Positions 17,568-27,704 of a stretch of DNA of 64,000 bases are shown here, piece by piece. The notes beneath the pieces are model-generated. The model saw only the letters and a program-made list of their open reading frames with translations. It searched no databases and was not told the DNA's origin. The translations under genes were made by a program, and so were the position numbers. Within the stretch, counting starts at the first letter, position 1, and every line of letters starts with the position of its first letter. The DNA comes from Xylanibacter ruminicola (GTDB lineage Bacteria > Bacteroidota > Bacteroidia > Bacteroidales > Bacteroidaceae), in the NCBI RefSeq assembly GCF_900107775.1, contig NZ_FNRF01000004.1, forward strand, positions 248,001-312,000, read 5' to 3'.

Positions 17568-18482
17568 CTACTTATATGAGTTATTTTTATGAGACACAAC
17601 CCTTTTAATATGCAGGTATAGCATATATCCGAGCGGAGCTACTAGTAGTGTAGCAAGGGGCATCGGCGACTTTTTCAACCATCTCTCATCCTTGGTCATG
17701 ATACATGATGACACATAATGCACTGCATGTCGCAAACGATACTTATATGATTCAATGGGATTCCCCATATGTAAGCGCCTCAACTCTTTGAAACTATTAG
17801 GGCTTTGATAATACTGATATACAATATTCTTGGACATACTATTATTAGCATCCTGATAATCAACAATGCAGAAAACATCATTAACTATCAGCATAGGCAA
17901 CATCATATCTACTTTAATGAACAAATAAATAGGATTGAAAAACTTCTCCCCGGGGAACACTTCCATCGGTGCCACTTTCTTCAGAAGTTCTGTACGATGT
18001 ACCATTTTCACATCCCCCTGATGCCATTTAGGCAGATGCACAATATGAGCAGTCTTCAAGTCCTCTGGAAATAGGCCTCCTATTGGTAATCCTTTTTCTG
18101 AACAATCCAAACCAATAATACCGGCATACTTATCGGAACCTCGATCTTTCCATACAGACAATATTTTCTCTACCGCATCATCCGGCATCCAGTCATCCGA
18201 GTCTATACAAACACATAGCTCCGTATCCATCAATTCTATAGCCTTATTATAGCCCGTATGAAGGCCTCCATTCTCTTTGTAAGCGTACTGTATTTCAAAA
18301 CCATTCTCTATTTTCCTCCACCCTTCCACCAAATCACGGGTGTTGTCAGTAGAGCCATCGTCAACGACAAGCCATTTAAAGTTCTTACTTGTCTGTCTAC
18401 AAAGGCTTTCGTAAGTTCTACCTATCGTATTTGCACGATTATAAGTGCACGTAAATACTGTAATTATACTGTCTTTATTCAT
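17568..18482 (-). CDS. family 2 glycosyltransferase
   Basis: 304 residues. ITVFTCTYNRANTIGRTYESL, WLVVDDGSTDNTRDLV and CVCIDSDDWM are the GT-A nucleotide and metal motifs. The C-terminal region, with a hydrophobic stretch near 275-290 followed by basic residues, suggests association with the cytoplasmic membrane face. Donor and acceptor cannot be told. Confidence 0.9.
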   Translation of the reverse strand: MNKDSIITVFTCTYNRANTIGRTYESLCRQTSKNFKWLVVDDGSTDNTRDLVEGWRKIENGFEIQYAYKENGGLHTGYNKAIELMDTELCVCIDSDDWMPDDAVEKILSVWKDRGSDKYAGIIGLDCSEKGLPIGGLFPEDLKTAHIVHLPKWHQGDVKMVHRTELLKKVAPMEVFPGEKFFNPIYLFIKVDMMLPMLIVNDVFCIVDYQDANNSMSKNIVYQYYQSPNSFKELRRLHMGNPIESYKYRLRHAVHYVSSCIMTKDERWLKKSPMPLATLLVAPLGYMLYLHIKRVVSHKNNSYK

Positions 18483-18528
18483 TGAAATTTGTATATATCA
18501 AAAAATTATCTAACATAATTACTACATT

Positions 18529-19620
18529 TTAGTAGAAATTCGTCATCAATATTGTAAAAAGCAAGTGCCCAAACAATATTAAAACAGTTTTCTGATTATG
18601 ATTCTTTTTGAAAACAGGAAACTTTAATAATGGATATGCTAATACAATGGGATACAAAAACCAGGAGAGATAGGCAAAGCGATTTGAGCTCACGGCGTAT
18701 ATTACCATTACCCAAAAAGAATTGGCATAAATATATGTAGACAACAAAATATAATATGTTTCATCCATATAGCGTCGTTTAAAAACGGTATACCAACCTA
18801 ACAAAATAGGCATAAAGCTATAGAGCAAGAAATCCCATCGAAACCCTATGCTACTAAAGAAATGGGCGTATTCTGCAATTGACTCCTCACTTGTATTATT
18901 TGCCATTCTGTCATCAAAGCCCAAAGTTCCAAAGAAAGATCCAATAGAATTTCCACCTATCAAAGAAATAACTATAGATACAAACCAAAAATAAAACATT
19001 ACATGTGTTTTACGATAGTAATAAGCAAAGACTGCACATACAAAAGGTAAAAAAGTAGATTTATGAAGTCCTATAGCAATAATCGACAATAAAATGAAAA
19101 ACAGTTTATCTTTCTTGTTTCCTATTATATAGGTTAATGCCCATAATAAGATGCTACAAGCAAGACCATTTCTAATACCATTAACTGCATAAACATAAAA
19201 AGACATGGCACTTATAGAAAAGACCAGAAGAATATCTGTATTTTTTTTTGTCATTCTCTTACATGAAGCCCAAATAGGAACAATGTATCCGACAGTGATC
19301 AAAAAGAAAAAAACACTGACATCAAAGTATTGCGACGAAAATCTTTGGAACACTCCGAACAGCCAGTCATCTTCGAATGCTGTAGGAATATTGTATAAAT
19401 TTCTATAAATGACTGTATCTCCAAAAATTGGATGAATAGGTCTAAAGCCTAAAAAGAATATCAAAAATATCAAGACTATATGGACAATTGGTAGAGTTAC
19501 ATTCGTTTTTATCAGCCCAAATGAGTTCTTGATAGAAAGTATTTTCCCCCCTGCTATAAGGGTTAAGATTATTACCAATCCTATATAAACATATGAATAA
19601 CTTTCTGCAGACATATACAA
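18529..19620 (-). CDS. wzy: EpsG-family polysaccharide polymerase (Wzy-type)
   Basis: 363 residues, almost entirely hydrophobic, with about ten membrane segments and a large loop near FGDTVIYRNLYNIP (about 68-81), in keeping with EpsG/Wzy proteins that polymerise lipid-linked repeat units on the periplasmic side. It is the only such protein in the locus and stands among the glycosyltransferases. The coding strand has an A9 run (19241-19249), in frame here. Wzy proteins are poorly conserved, so the name rests on topology and context. Confidence 0.82.
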   Translation of the reverse strand: MYMSAESYSYVYIGLVIILTLIAGGKILSIKNSFGLIKTNVTLPIVHIVLIFLIFFLGFRPIHPIFGDTVIYRNLYNIPTAFEDDWLFGVFQRFSSQYFDVSVFFFLITVGYIVPIWASCKRMTKKNTDILLVFSISAMSFYVYAVNGIRNGLACSILLWALTYIIGNKKDKLFFILLSIIAIGLHKSTFLPFVCAVFAYYYRKTHVMFYFWFVSIVISLIGGNSIGSFFGTLGFDDRMANNTSEESIAEYAHFFSSIGFRWDFLLYSFMPILLGWYTVFKRRYMDETYYILLSTYIYANSFWVMVIYAVSSNRFAYLSWFLYPIVLAYPLLKFPVFKKNHNQKTVLILFGHLLFTILMTNFY

Positions 19621-19626
19621 ATAAAT

Positions 19627-20352
19627 TTATTTTAATATCCCTATACGAAAAAGAGATTGGTTAATAAAATTTTTCAATAGATGTAGTTTAAAACGCAAAG
19701 TGTTTCTGTCCATCCAGGACGAATCATAATGGTGTATCGAAACAGTATTATCCGTAATCCTTACAATTCCTGTTGTTGAATCCATCGGACAGAAAACATC
19801 TGCAGGATATATCCAAACATCTCCGACATGTTGAAGTTCCAAGGAGTTATCCATCCCCATTTCATATAACTTGTATGTTGTATATTCAACTATTGTAGCT
19901 GTGTTCAACGTGCCGTCATCAAGAAGAAAAGGTAAGGAAGCGTAATGATCGAGCATATCCTTATAAAAAATTTGTCCCTTTTGAGCACCCATACCCAAAC
20001 CAGGCGCCACCATAGGTGCTCCATTAAGGGATGCTCCTTGCTCAATACCTAAGAATGCCCCCCTATCTAGGATTGCATTCATAGGCTTTATCACCTCCAC
20101 ATCTGTGTCAAAGTACACGCCCCCATAATGATACAATATCCAAAACCTGGCATAGTCACTCACAAAAGCATACTTTTTCGCCTCGTATGCCTCCTTGGTA
20201 TATGGAATGATATTCACATCAAAGTTGTCCTCATTCCATTCCTTTATTTCGTAATCAGGAAGATACTTCTTCCACGATGCAATACATTTCTGTGCTGACA
20301 CAGGCAATGGATTTCGCCCGAACCAACAATAGTGAATTACTTTTGGGATCAT
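19627..20352 (-). CDS. GT32-like glycosyltransferase with DXD sugar-binding motif
   Basis: 241 residues. MIPKVIHYCWFGRNPLP is the hallmark start of the capsular polysaccharide synthesis/Och1-like family, and GGVYFDTDVEV carries the DXD metal site (Asp82, Asp84). The end has the expected HHYDSSW. It transfers a hexose in the cytoplasm during repeat-unit assembly. It overlaps the neighbouring acyltransferase by 4 bases. Confidence 0.9.
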   Translation of the reverse strand: MIPKVIHYCWFGRNPLPVSAQKCIASWKKYLPDYEIKEWNEDNFDVNIIPYTKEAYEAKKYAFVSDYARFWILYHYGGVYFDTDVEVIKPMNAILDRGAFLGIEQGASLNGAPMVAPGLGMGAQKGQIFYKDMLDHYASLPFLLDDGTLNTATIVEYTTYKLYEMGMDNSLELQHVGDVWIYPADVFCPMDSTTGIVRITDNTVSIHHYDSSWMDRNTLRFKLHLLKNFINQSLFRIGILK

Positions 20353-21362
20353 TTTTTCTTTCTATTTGTAAATCCAATAATATAATCAGAAAAGGGAAGA
20401 TAAGAGATTAACCAAGTCAACACAAAACTGATTATCAATGTAAACAACCAAGACGTCAACAACTGTCCTACCCATCCTAGTCCATAAGTCAAAAAATCAA
20501 TATTCCACAAAAATCTTCGCATCACAAAGATGTGCATCAGGTATATACCAAAGCAAGCTTTACTGAACTCTGTCAACAAACGATTTTCATGAATTTGAAA
20601 ATATCCAGTCACCTTTTGCACTCCTGTAAACCATGCAATGCACAAAGTTGCTACCGTAATACTTAAATACCAGAACAAATCATAGAAATCTCCATTAAAA
20701 CCATAATACCTATGGATGAATAGTAATATAAGCGGTATCACAATCATTACAACCAATATGAATGGTCTGATATTGGCTTTGTATTTATGCAAGTAATAGC
20801 CTAAGACAAAATAGCCGACATACCCAGTGAAATAGTATAGAACTCCTGTTGTTGTACTATTGACATCTAAAATCAGTGATAGGAGCGGTAAACATAAAGT
20901 AACAACCCACAATAGCAGATAGAACCTTATTTCTAGTCTACTTGCTTTTACCAGAAAAGCAGAGATAATGGGTGATAAAAGATATAGTCCAGCCAATGTA
21001 TACATAAACCACAATACTCCATGACCTTGAGCTGAGAATGGAATAGACAATACTGCTAGCGGAATTTCATGTACAGTCATTTCTCCCATCAACAAATTTA
21101 CACCTATATAAAATAGCGTCCAAAACAGTAAAGGGCCAACTATTTTCCCCATTCTTCGCTTTAGAAAAGCACCTGTCTCCATCTTTACAGGCAATAATAG
21201 AGCACCACTCACCATGAAGAAAAGCCCAATTCCTGCAGCCGTCAGGAAATATAGGGGTACTTGTACGTATCCTGGCACTGATGCATGAGGGGCATGCATT
21301 AGCACTATCATACAACATGCCACCGCCCTTATAATGTCAAGATAAACAATTCTTTTTACCAT
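20349..21362 (-). CDS. acyltransferase-3 family membrane O-acyltransferase
   Basis: 337 residues with about ten membrane helices. The N-terminal YLDIIRAVACCMIVLMHAPH contains the RxxA..(L/V)xH pattern of the acyltransferase-3 family, with the His thought to be catalytic. Members such as OafA O-acetylate surface polysaccharides across the inner membrane. It is one of three of this family in the locus. Confidence 0.88.
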   Translation of the reverse strand: MVKRIVYLDIIRAVACCMIVLMHAPHASVPGYVQVPLYFLTAAGIGLFFMVSGALLLPVKMETGAFLKRRMGKIVGPLLFWTLFYIGVNLLMGEMTVHEIPLAVLSIPFSAQGHGVLWFMYTLAGLYLLSPIISAFLVKASRLEIRFYLLLWVVTLCLPLLSLILDVNSTTTGVLYYFTGYVGYFVLGYYLHKYKANIRPFILVVMIVIPLILLFIHRYYGFNGDFYDLFWYLSITVATLCIAWFTGVQKVTGYFQIHENRLLTEFSKACFGIYLMHIFVMRRFLWNIDFLTYGLGWVGQLLTSWLFTLIISFVLTWLISYLPFSDYIIGFTNRKKK

Positions 21363-21385
21363 CGTTTCTGTCTTCGTTTCCGTTA

Positions 21386-22618
21386 CTACGGTATCAATTT
21401 ATATAGTTTCTCTATTTCACTCTCATTCCCGTAATCATGAGTTTGGAGATAATCAACAATATCATTTTGCAACTCCTTGTCGAGGATAAACTCTGCCAGC
21501 CCCCTTGCACACCCCTCGTTATCCATCGGAACAATACAACCGTCCACACCATCCTTTATCTGAGATGCTGCTGTTGCATAATTAGTAACCGCAACTGGCT
21601 TACCAAGCATCTGAGCTTCGCGTACCGTCACGCTTTTGCCTTCATAACGCGATGGCTGCACATAAATGTCACAGGCTTTGATATATGGATAAGGATTTGA
21701 ACGTTTACCAAGAATAATCACGTTTTTTTCCATTCCGGACTCAGCAATCTTCTGGTGAATCAATGACTCGTCACCATATCCAATGATATACCATTTTACT
21801 GATAATGAAGTATTGAGATCAAATAGCAAAGCGTTAACACGTTTGCAAATATCTGGAACATTGTCATAGTTTTTTGCTTCACTGAAACGTCCAACAGAGA
21901 GTAATCGAACTAAATTATCTTCACGAGGCATTTCTTTTTCCACCTCGCTTTGTAACATCAACTCTGAACGTCCCAAAACAAACCTAGGAGAAAGGATATT
22001 TTCCATTATCATTACTTTTGAAGATAATGATGGGAACACCTTCAAGAATGCCTTTGATGCTTCTGAGGATATACTCATAATATGATCATACCCTAACCAG
22101 ATAGGCAATTCCAGTTCGGTATCGACATCTATCGTCGAATAGTCTGTATGTATCCAGCAGATCTTTTTCTTTGCCTTCACCTTACTCAGCACATAGTTAT
22201 GCGGATGCAAGAAACTAACAGCCAAGTCATATTCGCCATAGTCGTATAGACTCGTCAGATAAGGCTCAATATTTCTTGCCACATACTGCAAGGCGGCAGA
22301 ACCATCTTTTGGATTTTTTCTTTTCAGATATCCTACAAATTGCCATTTTGCCATTAAACGGCCATATACAATTTTCCATTCGCCATTGCGTAGCGCATCA
22401 GTTAAGGGCCTCTCAATGTACGAATAACTTTTTATTTCAGGCAGCAAGTTTACCTCTTTAGGTATAAATTGCATCAATTCACCTTGATGAGAATGGATGA
22501 ATAAATCTACATCATATAGTGAATAATCGATAGCCTGCAATAAACCTATTAGGCTTATTTCTGCACCTCCTATCTCCATATAGTGCATGGAGATGAATAT
22601 CCTTTTCTTCTTACTCAT
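21386..22618 (-). CDS. family 4 glycosyltransferase
   Basis: 410 residues, GT-B. An N-terminal GGAEISLIGLLQAI and the donor-site motif PSRYEGKSVTVREAQMLGKPVAVT with the E-x7-E pattern mark GT4. LLSVGRFSEAKNYDNVPDICK begins the nucleotide-binding half. It overlaps the start of the downstream-facing hexapeptide gene by 8 bases, so the two are coupled. Confidence 0.9.
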   Translation of the reverse strand: MSKKKRIFISMHYMEIGGAEISLIGLLQAIDYSLYDVDLFIHSHQGELMQFIPKEVNLLPEIKSYSYIERPLTDALRNGEWKIVYGRLMAKWQFVGYLKRKNPKDGSAALQYVARNIEPYLTSLYDYGEYDLAVSFLHPHNYVLSKVKAKKKICWIHTDYSTIDVDTELELPIWLGYDHIMSISSEASKAFLKVFPSLSSKVMIMENILSPRFVLGRSELMLQSEVEKEMPREDNLVRLLSVGRFSEAKNYDNVPDICKRVNALLFDLNTSLSVKWYIIGYGDESLIHQKIAESGMEKNVIILGKRSNPYPYIKACDIYVQPSRYEGKSVTVREAQMLGKPVAVTNYATAASQIKDGVDGCIVPMDNEGCARGLAEFILDKELQNDIVDYLQTHDYGNESEIEKLYKLIP

Positions 22619-23234
22619 TGTTTACAGGTAAAGGCCACCTATTCCCCACAAAATGGCCAGGGTTATTATAATGCAATACCTTTGCAGGTACACCTACAAC
22701 TGTAGCTTTGGAAGGGACATCATGAGTTACAACTGCTCCTGTGCCCACTGTACTGTTACTTCCTATATGCACATCATTGACTAACGATATCATGGGAGAT
22801 AAGCTAACATTGTCTCCAATAATGGCAGCTTTTTCTTTACTAGTTCCAATCTGCGTAAACTGGCTGACGTTCACATTGTTGCCTATTATAGTAGCCGGAT
22901 TGATAACAACACAAATAGAGTGTTGCAAACAAAATCCGTAACCAATCTTCATACTAGGATAAACCTGCATTGAATATTTCACTGAGTAATGGCGATGCAT
23001 AATTTTAGCAAACCAATACCAATAGCCTCTTATTTGAGCCAATCGCAACCAAAAGGTCAATGCGAAGGGGGGTGATGAGAATGTTTTGAGAATCATCTTC
23101 CCAAAAGAGCTAACATGACCGAAATAGCGATAGTAGTCGCTCCTTATCAATTCTATACAATCAGCATAGCACACAGGTATAGGTATGGTAATTGTCTCGC
23201 CTGTTCGTAATGTATATGTTTCTGTTTCCATCAT
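22611..23234 (-). CDS. serine acetyltransferase-like hexapeptide acyltransferase
   Basis: 207 residues. The N-terminal third is helical; the rest is a left-handed beta-helix (SMKIGYGFCLQHSICVVINPA, TIIGNNVNVSQFTQIGTS, GSNSTVGTGAVVTHDVPSK) ending GVPAKVLHYNNPG. The layout is that of CysE-like transferases found in capsule loci, likely O-acetylating a sugar. It overlaps the adjacent GT4 and GT2 genes by 8 and 4 bases. Confidence 0.85.
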   Translation of the reverse strand: MMETETYTLRTGETITIPIPVCYADCIELIRSDYYRYFGHVSSFGKMILKTFSSPPFALTFWLRLAQIRGYWYWFAKIMHRHYSVKYSMQVYPSMKIGYGFCLQHSICVVINPATIIGNNVNVSQFTQIGTSKEKAAIIGDNVSLSPMISLVNDVHIGSNSTVGTGAVVTHDVPSKATVVGVPAKVLHYNNPGHFVGNRWPLPVNNE

Positions 23235-24286
23235 CTTAATACACTATGTTTCACCTTCCTAAGTCCAGAAAAAAAAGTCGAAGCAAAAGACAATAAGCCA
23301 ATCGACCTTTTCCTATAGGCATTCAAATAAATGTTATTCTCAAAACCTTCCACGTTCTCTCTCGCCCATTCTATTGCTTCTATAGTGTACTTATGATTAA
23401 GCACCCTCTCCATTTCTCCTTTCTTTTTTCTACGATTCCATGGGCAATCCGGGTGTAGCATATTAAAACGAAGGGACTGGTCAACACATCCATAAAAACG
23501 CAGTTGGAGATAATTTTCGAATCTTGAATTATTTATTGACCAATCTTTACGCAATGTTTCAAAGTGCTCTCTGATACTCACGTAAATATCAAAACGATTT
23601 GAAATAAAGCGAGAACGATTATTACCCGTATTATATATGTAATAGTCATATAAAATAACAGGTGACAGATACAATCTTTCAATGTAATGATAGCACTTTA
23701 GATTAAAAACCTCGTCCTGTTGTATCTGTTGGTTCTCAAAACATAATCTGTTCTTTTCAAGAAATGAGCGGCGATAGAACTTATTCCATGCGAACCCATT
23801 ACCATTTCTAACAAATAGAATATCATCCAAGAACGCATCCCGTAACTGTTTCTGCCCTTCTATCATACGCTCATTCAGATGAACATCCTCCTGTACTCCC
23901 AACGAAGGTGTAATCGCCCGAAAGCTAAATTGCAGCATATCGAGTTCATGGCTCTCCATTTGCTGCACACTATATTCCAACAGATTGGGCTTAGCCTCAT
24001 CATCCACATCATAGAACCATACGTAATCGCCTTGTGCAGCATCGAGTCCTACATTTCGAGCACTACCCAATCCGCCATTTTCTTTATGGACAACCTTAAT
24101 ACGTTCATCTGAAGAAGCCAGCTCGTCACACAATTGGCCAGAATCATCCGTTGAGCCATCGTCCACGAGGATGAGTTCCCAATCGTTATAGGTCTGACCA
24201 AATATGCAACTCAGAGACTTTTCCCTAAGGAAACGTGACACATTAAATATTCCAACAATGATACTAACCATGTTTTCTTTTGACAT
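23231..24286 (-). CDS. family 2 glycosyltransferase
   Basis: 351 residues. VSIIVGIFNVSRFLREKSLSCI, ILVDDGSTDDSGQLCDEL and VWFYDVDDEAK are the GT-A motifs; the metal motif is DVDD rather than the commoner DSDD. The C-terminal end is basic. It is coupled to its neighbours by overlaps of 4 and 23 bases. Confidence 0.9.
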   Translation of the reverse strand: MSKENMVSIIVGIFNVSRFLREKSLSCIFGQTYNDWELILVDDGSTDDSGQLCDELASSDERIKVVHKENGGLGSARNVGLDAAQGDYVWFYDVDDEAKPNLLEYSVQQMESHELDMLQFSFRAITPSLGVQEDVHLNERMIEGQKQLRDAFLDDILFVRNGNGFAWNKFYRRSFLEKNRLCFENQQIQQDEVFNLKCYHYIERLYLSPVILYDYYIYNTGNNRSRFISNRFDIYVSIREHFETLRKDWSINNSRFENYLQLRFYGCVDQSLRFNMLHPDCPWNRRKKKGEMERVLNHKYTIEAIEWARENVEGFENNIYLNAYRKRSIGLLSFASTFFSGLRKVKHSVLR

Positions 24287-25235
24287 TCATAAGTTTTTTC
24301 GTAGCGCGATCTATCATTATCGCTAACAAAAAGGTAATACTTACGGGGATGAATAACCACAGCATATTATGAATTCCTGTAGGAACAAAATAATACATAA
24401 GACTATAACCTATATTTTGATGAACAAGATACCAAGCATAAGAAACTCCTCCAACATACACAAAAAATGGGTTTCCAAGTAATTTATCAATTATCTGTTC
24501 TGCCTTGCTTTTAAATGGATAAACAGCCAATATAAATATAGCAAGATAAACGAAATAAAGATAATTAAGGTGAACAAGCCATAGCGACAAAACTAAAGCA
24601 ATTATCTTAAATAACATATTACGTTCAAAGCACCTAAGACAGATTCCTAACACCACCCCCTGCAGACCATAGCTAAACCAATAAGCCTCTAAAGGAAGAG
24701 AACTGACAAAAAGAGCATAACTCATCAATGCAACCAATATAAAAAAAAATGTTACAACGACTATCACAAGTCGTCTTTCAGCATTTTGAACAACATTAGA
24801 AAGCGATAATAACAACTGTATTTCAACTAACACAGCAATATACCAATGTGCGCCATCAACGTATGAGATTCCAGGATGACTGATAAATGCCATGTTACAA
24901 AGGATTACTGATAATGAAACCACTCTACCAGGAAGTGGCATAATGAGCATCCACCCCACTATTATGATGATTGCAAGTATATAGCTTTTATATAACCGCC
25001 AATACCGATTTATAAAGGTAGAAAAGACGGCTCCACCAGTAAGAATCTTGCCCACCATAAGATATCCTGCAATAACAAAGAACATAGTAACTCCAACCAC
25101 ATTACCATTATTAAATTCAATTGGGAACTGTATTGGGCGATCAACATATACATTGTACATTGTTGTGTAATGGAATAGTACTATCCAAAGCATCAACAAA
25201 CCACGCAAGCCTTCCAGCTTTTTATTTTTCATCAT
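24264..25235 (-). CDS. acyltransferase-3 family membrane O-acyltransferase
   Basis: 323 residues and about ten membrane helices. KLEGLRGLLMLWIVLFHYTTMY has the R...H signature of the family at the first helix. It is probably a surface-polysaccharide O-acetyltransferase. Its 3' end overlaps the GT2 gene by 23 bases. Confidence 0.88.
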   Translation of the reverse strand: MMKNKKLEGLRGLLMLWIVLFHYTTMYNVYVDRPIQFPIEFNNGNVVGVTMFFVIAGYLMVGKILTGGAVFSTFINRYWRLYKSYILAIIIIVGWMLIMPLPGRVVSLSVILCNMAFISHPGISYVDGAHWYIAVLVEIQLLLSLSNVVQNAERRLVIVVVTFFFILVALMSYALFVSSLPLEAYWFSYGLQGVVLGICLRCFERNMLFKIIALVLSLWLVHLNYLYFVYLAIFILAVYPFKSKAEQIIDKLLGNPFFVYVGGVSYAWYLVHQNIGYSLMYYFVPTGIHNMLWLFIPVSITFLLAIMIDRATKKLMNVKRKHG

Positions 25236-25316
25236 ATCACTCTTGCAATAACCTGGTCTTTTTATTTACCTCATTAACATATTTCTCCGGGATTAGGACT
25301 TCATCAGTAGCCTCCC

Positions 25317-26243
25317 TTATTTGAATTTCTGAAAGAATATTTGCTTGTACAAAAGGTATTTTAGATAGTAATAATAGGGATTAGTGAATCTAAGGGAGTA
25401 TAATGCGTACGTCTTTATGGAAGGATAGAACTCCTTATCATATCGCGATTTTCCATATAGCCAAAGCATCCAGCTAATATCTCTCATTTGGGAGAGGAAA
25501 TACTTTGAAGCGATAATCCTGCTCTCCGTCATTTTATGGTAATTAGATGACTTCCTGGTCTGAGACAAAGCATTAGGATTTACCCTATATTGTACTGTTG
25601 TAACATTTGTATATTGAAGAGAGCAGCCTGCCCATATTGCTTTTACCCAGAAAGGTTTATCTTCCATAAATGCAATCGTCTCGTCATACCCACCCAAACG
25701 ATTATAGACTTCACGACGCATAAAGCATGCAGGTGCTGGCAGACCAGAATAAACGAGATTCCACAATTTGAATTGTTTTTTTGTAAAATAATGAAAAAAG
25801 ACGGCAGGACTAATGATGTTTGTCCCGTCCTGTCCCTGTCCAAACACCTTCATATCTGAAAACAACAAATCAGTATTTTTATGCTCGAGCATATAGTTAA
25901 CATTATCCTCAAGGCAATTGGGTAACAATTTGTCATCACCAGCTAATAACTTGATATATTCGCCTGTTCCCTTTCTAATACCTCTATTACTATTTGCAGA
26001 CACACCCGTATTATTCGATGATGTAACAACTTCTGCATGGGCAAAACGATTAGCATGTTCCGACATCCACTTCTTGCACACTTCCACAGTATTGTCCTTC
26101 GAGCAATCATCAGAAACAATCAGTTCTATATTTTGATAGGTCTGCTCAAAAACACTATCAAGAGCCTCGACAATAAACTCGGACGAGTTGTAAGTAACTA
26201 TACAAACCGTGACTAAAGGCTTTTTTATTTCTTGATTCGACAT
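25317..26243 (-). CDS. family 2 glycosyltransferase
   Basis: 308 residues. VTVCIVTYNSSEFIVEALDSVFEQ, LIVSDDCSKDNT and YIKLLAGDDKLL give the GT-A fold; the metal motif is AGDD. PACFMRREVYNRLGGYDETIAFMEDKPFWVKA is the acceptor-side signature usual for capsule GT2 enzymes, with the catalytic-base region ED. It overlaps the flippase gene by 19 bases. Confidence 0.9.
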   Translation of the reverse strand: MSNQEIKKPLVTVCIVTYNSSEFIVEALDSVFEQTYQNIELIVSDDCSKDNTVEVCKKWMSEHANRFAHAEVVTSSNNTGVSANSNRGIRKGTGEYIKLLAGDDKLLPNCLEDNVNYMLEHKNTDLLFSDMKVFGQGQDGTNIISPAVFFHYFTKKQFKLWNLVYSGLPAPACFMRREVYNRLGGYDETIAFMEDKPFWVKAIWAGCSLQYTNVTTVQYRVNPNALSQTRKSSNYHKMTESRIIASKYFLSQMRDISWMLWLYGKSRYDKEFYPSIKTYALYSLRFTNPYYYYLKYLLYKQIFFQKFK

Positions 26244-27697
26244 AATATTGCGTTTACAAAACCTGTTTTATCATTTAATGATTTTAAAAAACACACACAC
26301 ACAACCATTGTTGCAACACTGCCAATGGAATAATACCATACTTTGGGCAACAAGTAAGATATTACCAAGAATAGGCACATTAGCAATACGGATAATAGTA
26401 TCAATTTGTTAACACTATTAGAAGCCTGATATCCATACCTTTTGGAGTCAACCACTCTTACTACAATGTAGTAAAGAAAAAAATGACATACAAAGGACCA
26501 TGCCAGACCTGACAGCCCCCATAAATAATACATTATTACAGAAAACATCAAGTTAGAGAAATTTCCATATACTCCCTCCAATAAAAAATAAACCTTTCTG
26601 TCACCTTTTGCAAACGACGCATAACCTAAAGCATAACTTGCCGCACGAAGCAACATCCCAAGGCATAGCACACGGACGAAACTCGTAACAGGAAGAAACT
26701 CCTCACTAAGCAGGATACGAACAACTAATGGTGAGAATAACATAAACACTAACAATATTGGCACCGATAGCAAAAGAACAACTTCAGTCTGTTCGTTCAT
26801 GGTCTGATTCATACGAACCTTATCATTCATTACTCCCGAAAGACGAGGAAAATAGTCACTTCCCATGGAAGCAAAGACCATTGTTAGAGTCTGAATCGTA
26901 ATAGCAAAGCCTGCACCATATAGCCCCAAATCGGACAAGGAACCATAACGAGTGATAGATAGATTTATTAGATAATTAACAAGGCTAGCCAGCAACGAAG
27001 AAACAACCATTGCAAAGCCAAGAGTTATTAGAGGCCATGAAAGACTCCACCACTCCTTCATAGATTGAAAAACTTTTACCATCTCAACCTTTCTGGCAAA
27101 GATATAAGTCACAACATAATTTCCCATTGCAGAGAATACAATGCCAGGCACAACTCCTTCCAATCTCATAAAATAAAAGAAGGGTATAGAGACAAGCAGA
27201 GAGACAATGGAACCAATCAAAGTACAAGTTGCAACCGATTTGATGCGTCGAGAGGATACCAGTACTGCCGTATTTCCCTGCGAAAGAAGGGTGAAGAAAA
27301 GTAAAAAAGATAAAGCACAGAAAGAAAAAACGTGTTTTCTATCGCCAAATGACCATTCACTAAGCAATGGAGAAAACAACATGACAAAAACTGTACCTGC
27401 AATACTTAGAACAAATAAAAGACGTCGAAAGGCTATCGTTATAATGGCATACCTTTGCCAGTCATTTTGCTCGTAAGCATTACTCAAATCCTTTACTACA
27501 CTCATATTGACACCCATCCCAAATATCGTAATGAAAACCCACAGAGAAGAAGTATAAATGGAATTCAAGCCCATTCCAACTGTCCCTATGAGTAGAGCGA
27601 CAAATTTGGAGCGCACCAGTCCAACCAGAATCTGTATGAATTGTGTGCCTCCAAAGATTGATGTAGCTTTAAGTATGCTTTGATACTGTGAAGACAT
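26225..27697 (-). CDS. wzx: Wzx-type lipid-linked oligosaccharide flippase
   Basis: 490 residues with about 12-14 membrane helices in the MATE/MOP-like arrangement; ATSIFGGTQFIQILVGLVRSKFVALLIG at the N-terminus is typical of the polysaccharide biosynthesis family. It flips undecaprenyl-linked repeat units to the periplasm for the Wzy polymerase. Its coding sequence ends with a (GT)6 tract at 26291-26302, a possible slippage site. Confidence 0.9.
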   Translation of the reverse strand: MSSQYQSILKATSIFGGTQFIQILVGLVRSKFVALLIGTVGMGLNSIYTSSLWVFITIFGMGVNMSVVKDLSNAYEQNDWQRYAIITIAFRRLLFVLSIAGTVFVMLFSPLLSEWSFGDRKHVFSFCALSFLLFFTLLSQGNTAVLVSSRRIKSVATCTLIGSIVSLLVSIPFFYFMRLEGVVPGIVFSAMGNYVVTYIFARKVEMVKVFQSMKEWWSLSWPLITLGFAMVVSSLLASLVNYLINLSITRYGSLSDLGLYGAGFAITIQTLTMVFASMGSDYFPRLSGVMNDKVRMNQTMNEQTEVVLLLSVPILLVFMLFSPLVVRILLSEEFLPVTSFVRVLCLGMLLRAASYALGYASFAKGDRKVYFLLEGVYGNFSNLMFSVIMYYLWGLSGLAWSFVCHFFLYYIVVRVVDSKRYGYQASNSVNKLILLSVLLMCLFLVISYLLPKVWYYSIGSVATMVVCVCFLKSLNDKTGFVNAILCRIKK

Positions 27698-27704
27698 TAT
27701 TACT

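Noticed and set aside
25239..25393. An open stretch in another minus-strand frame past the GT2 stop, ending EVLIPEKYVNEVNKKTRLLQ
   Set aside because: It looks protein-like but has no start codon, and the GT2 gene has a normal end; chance or an old remnant.
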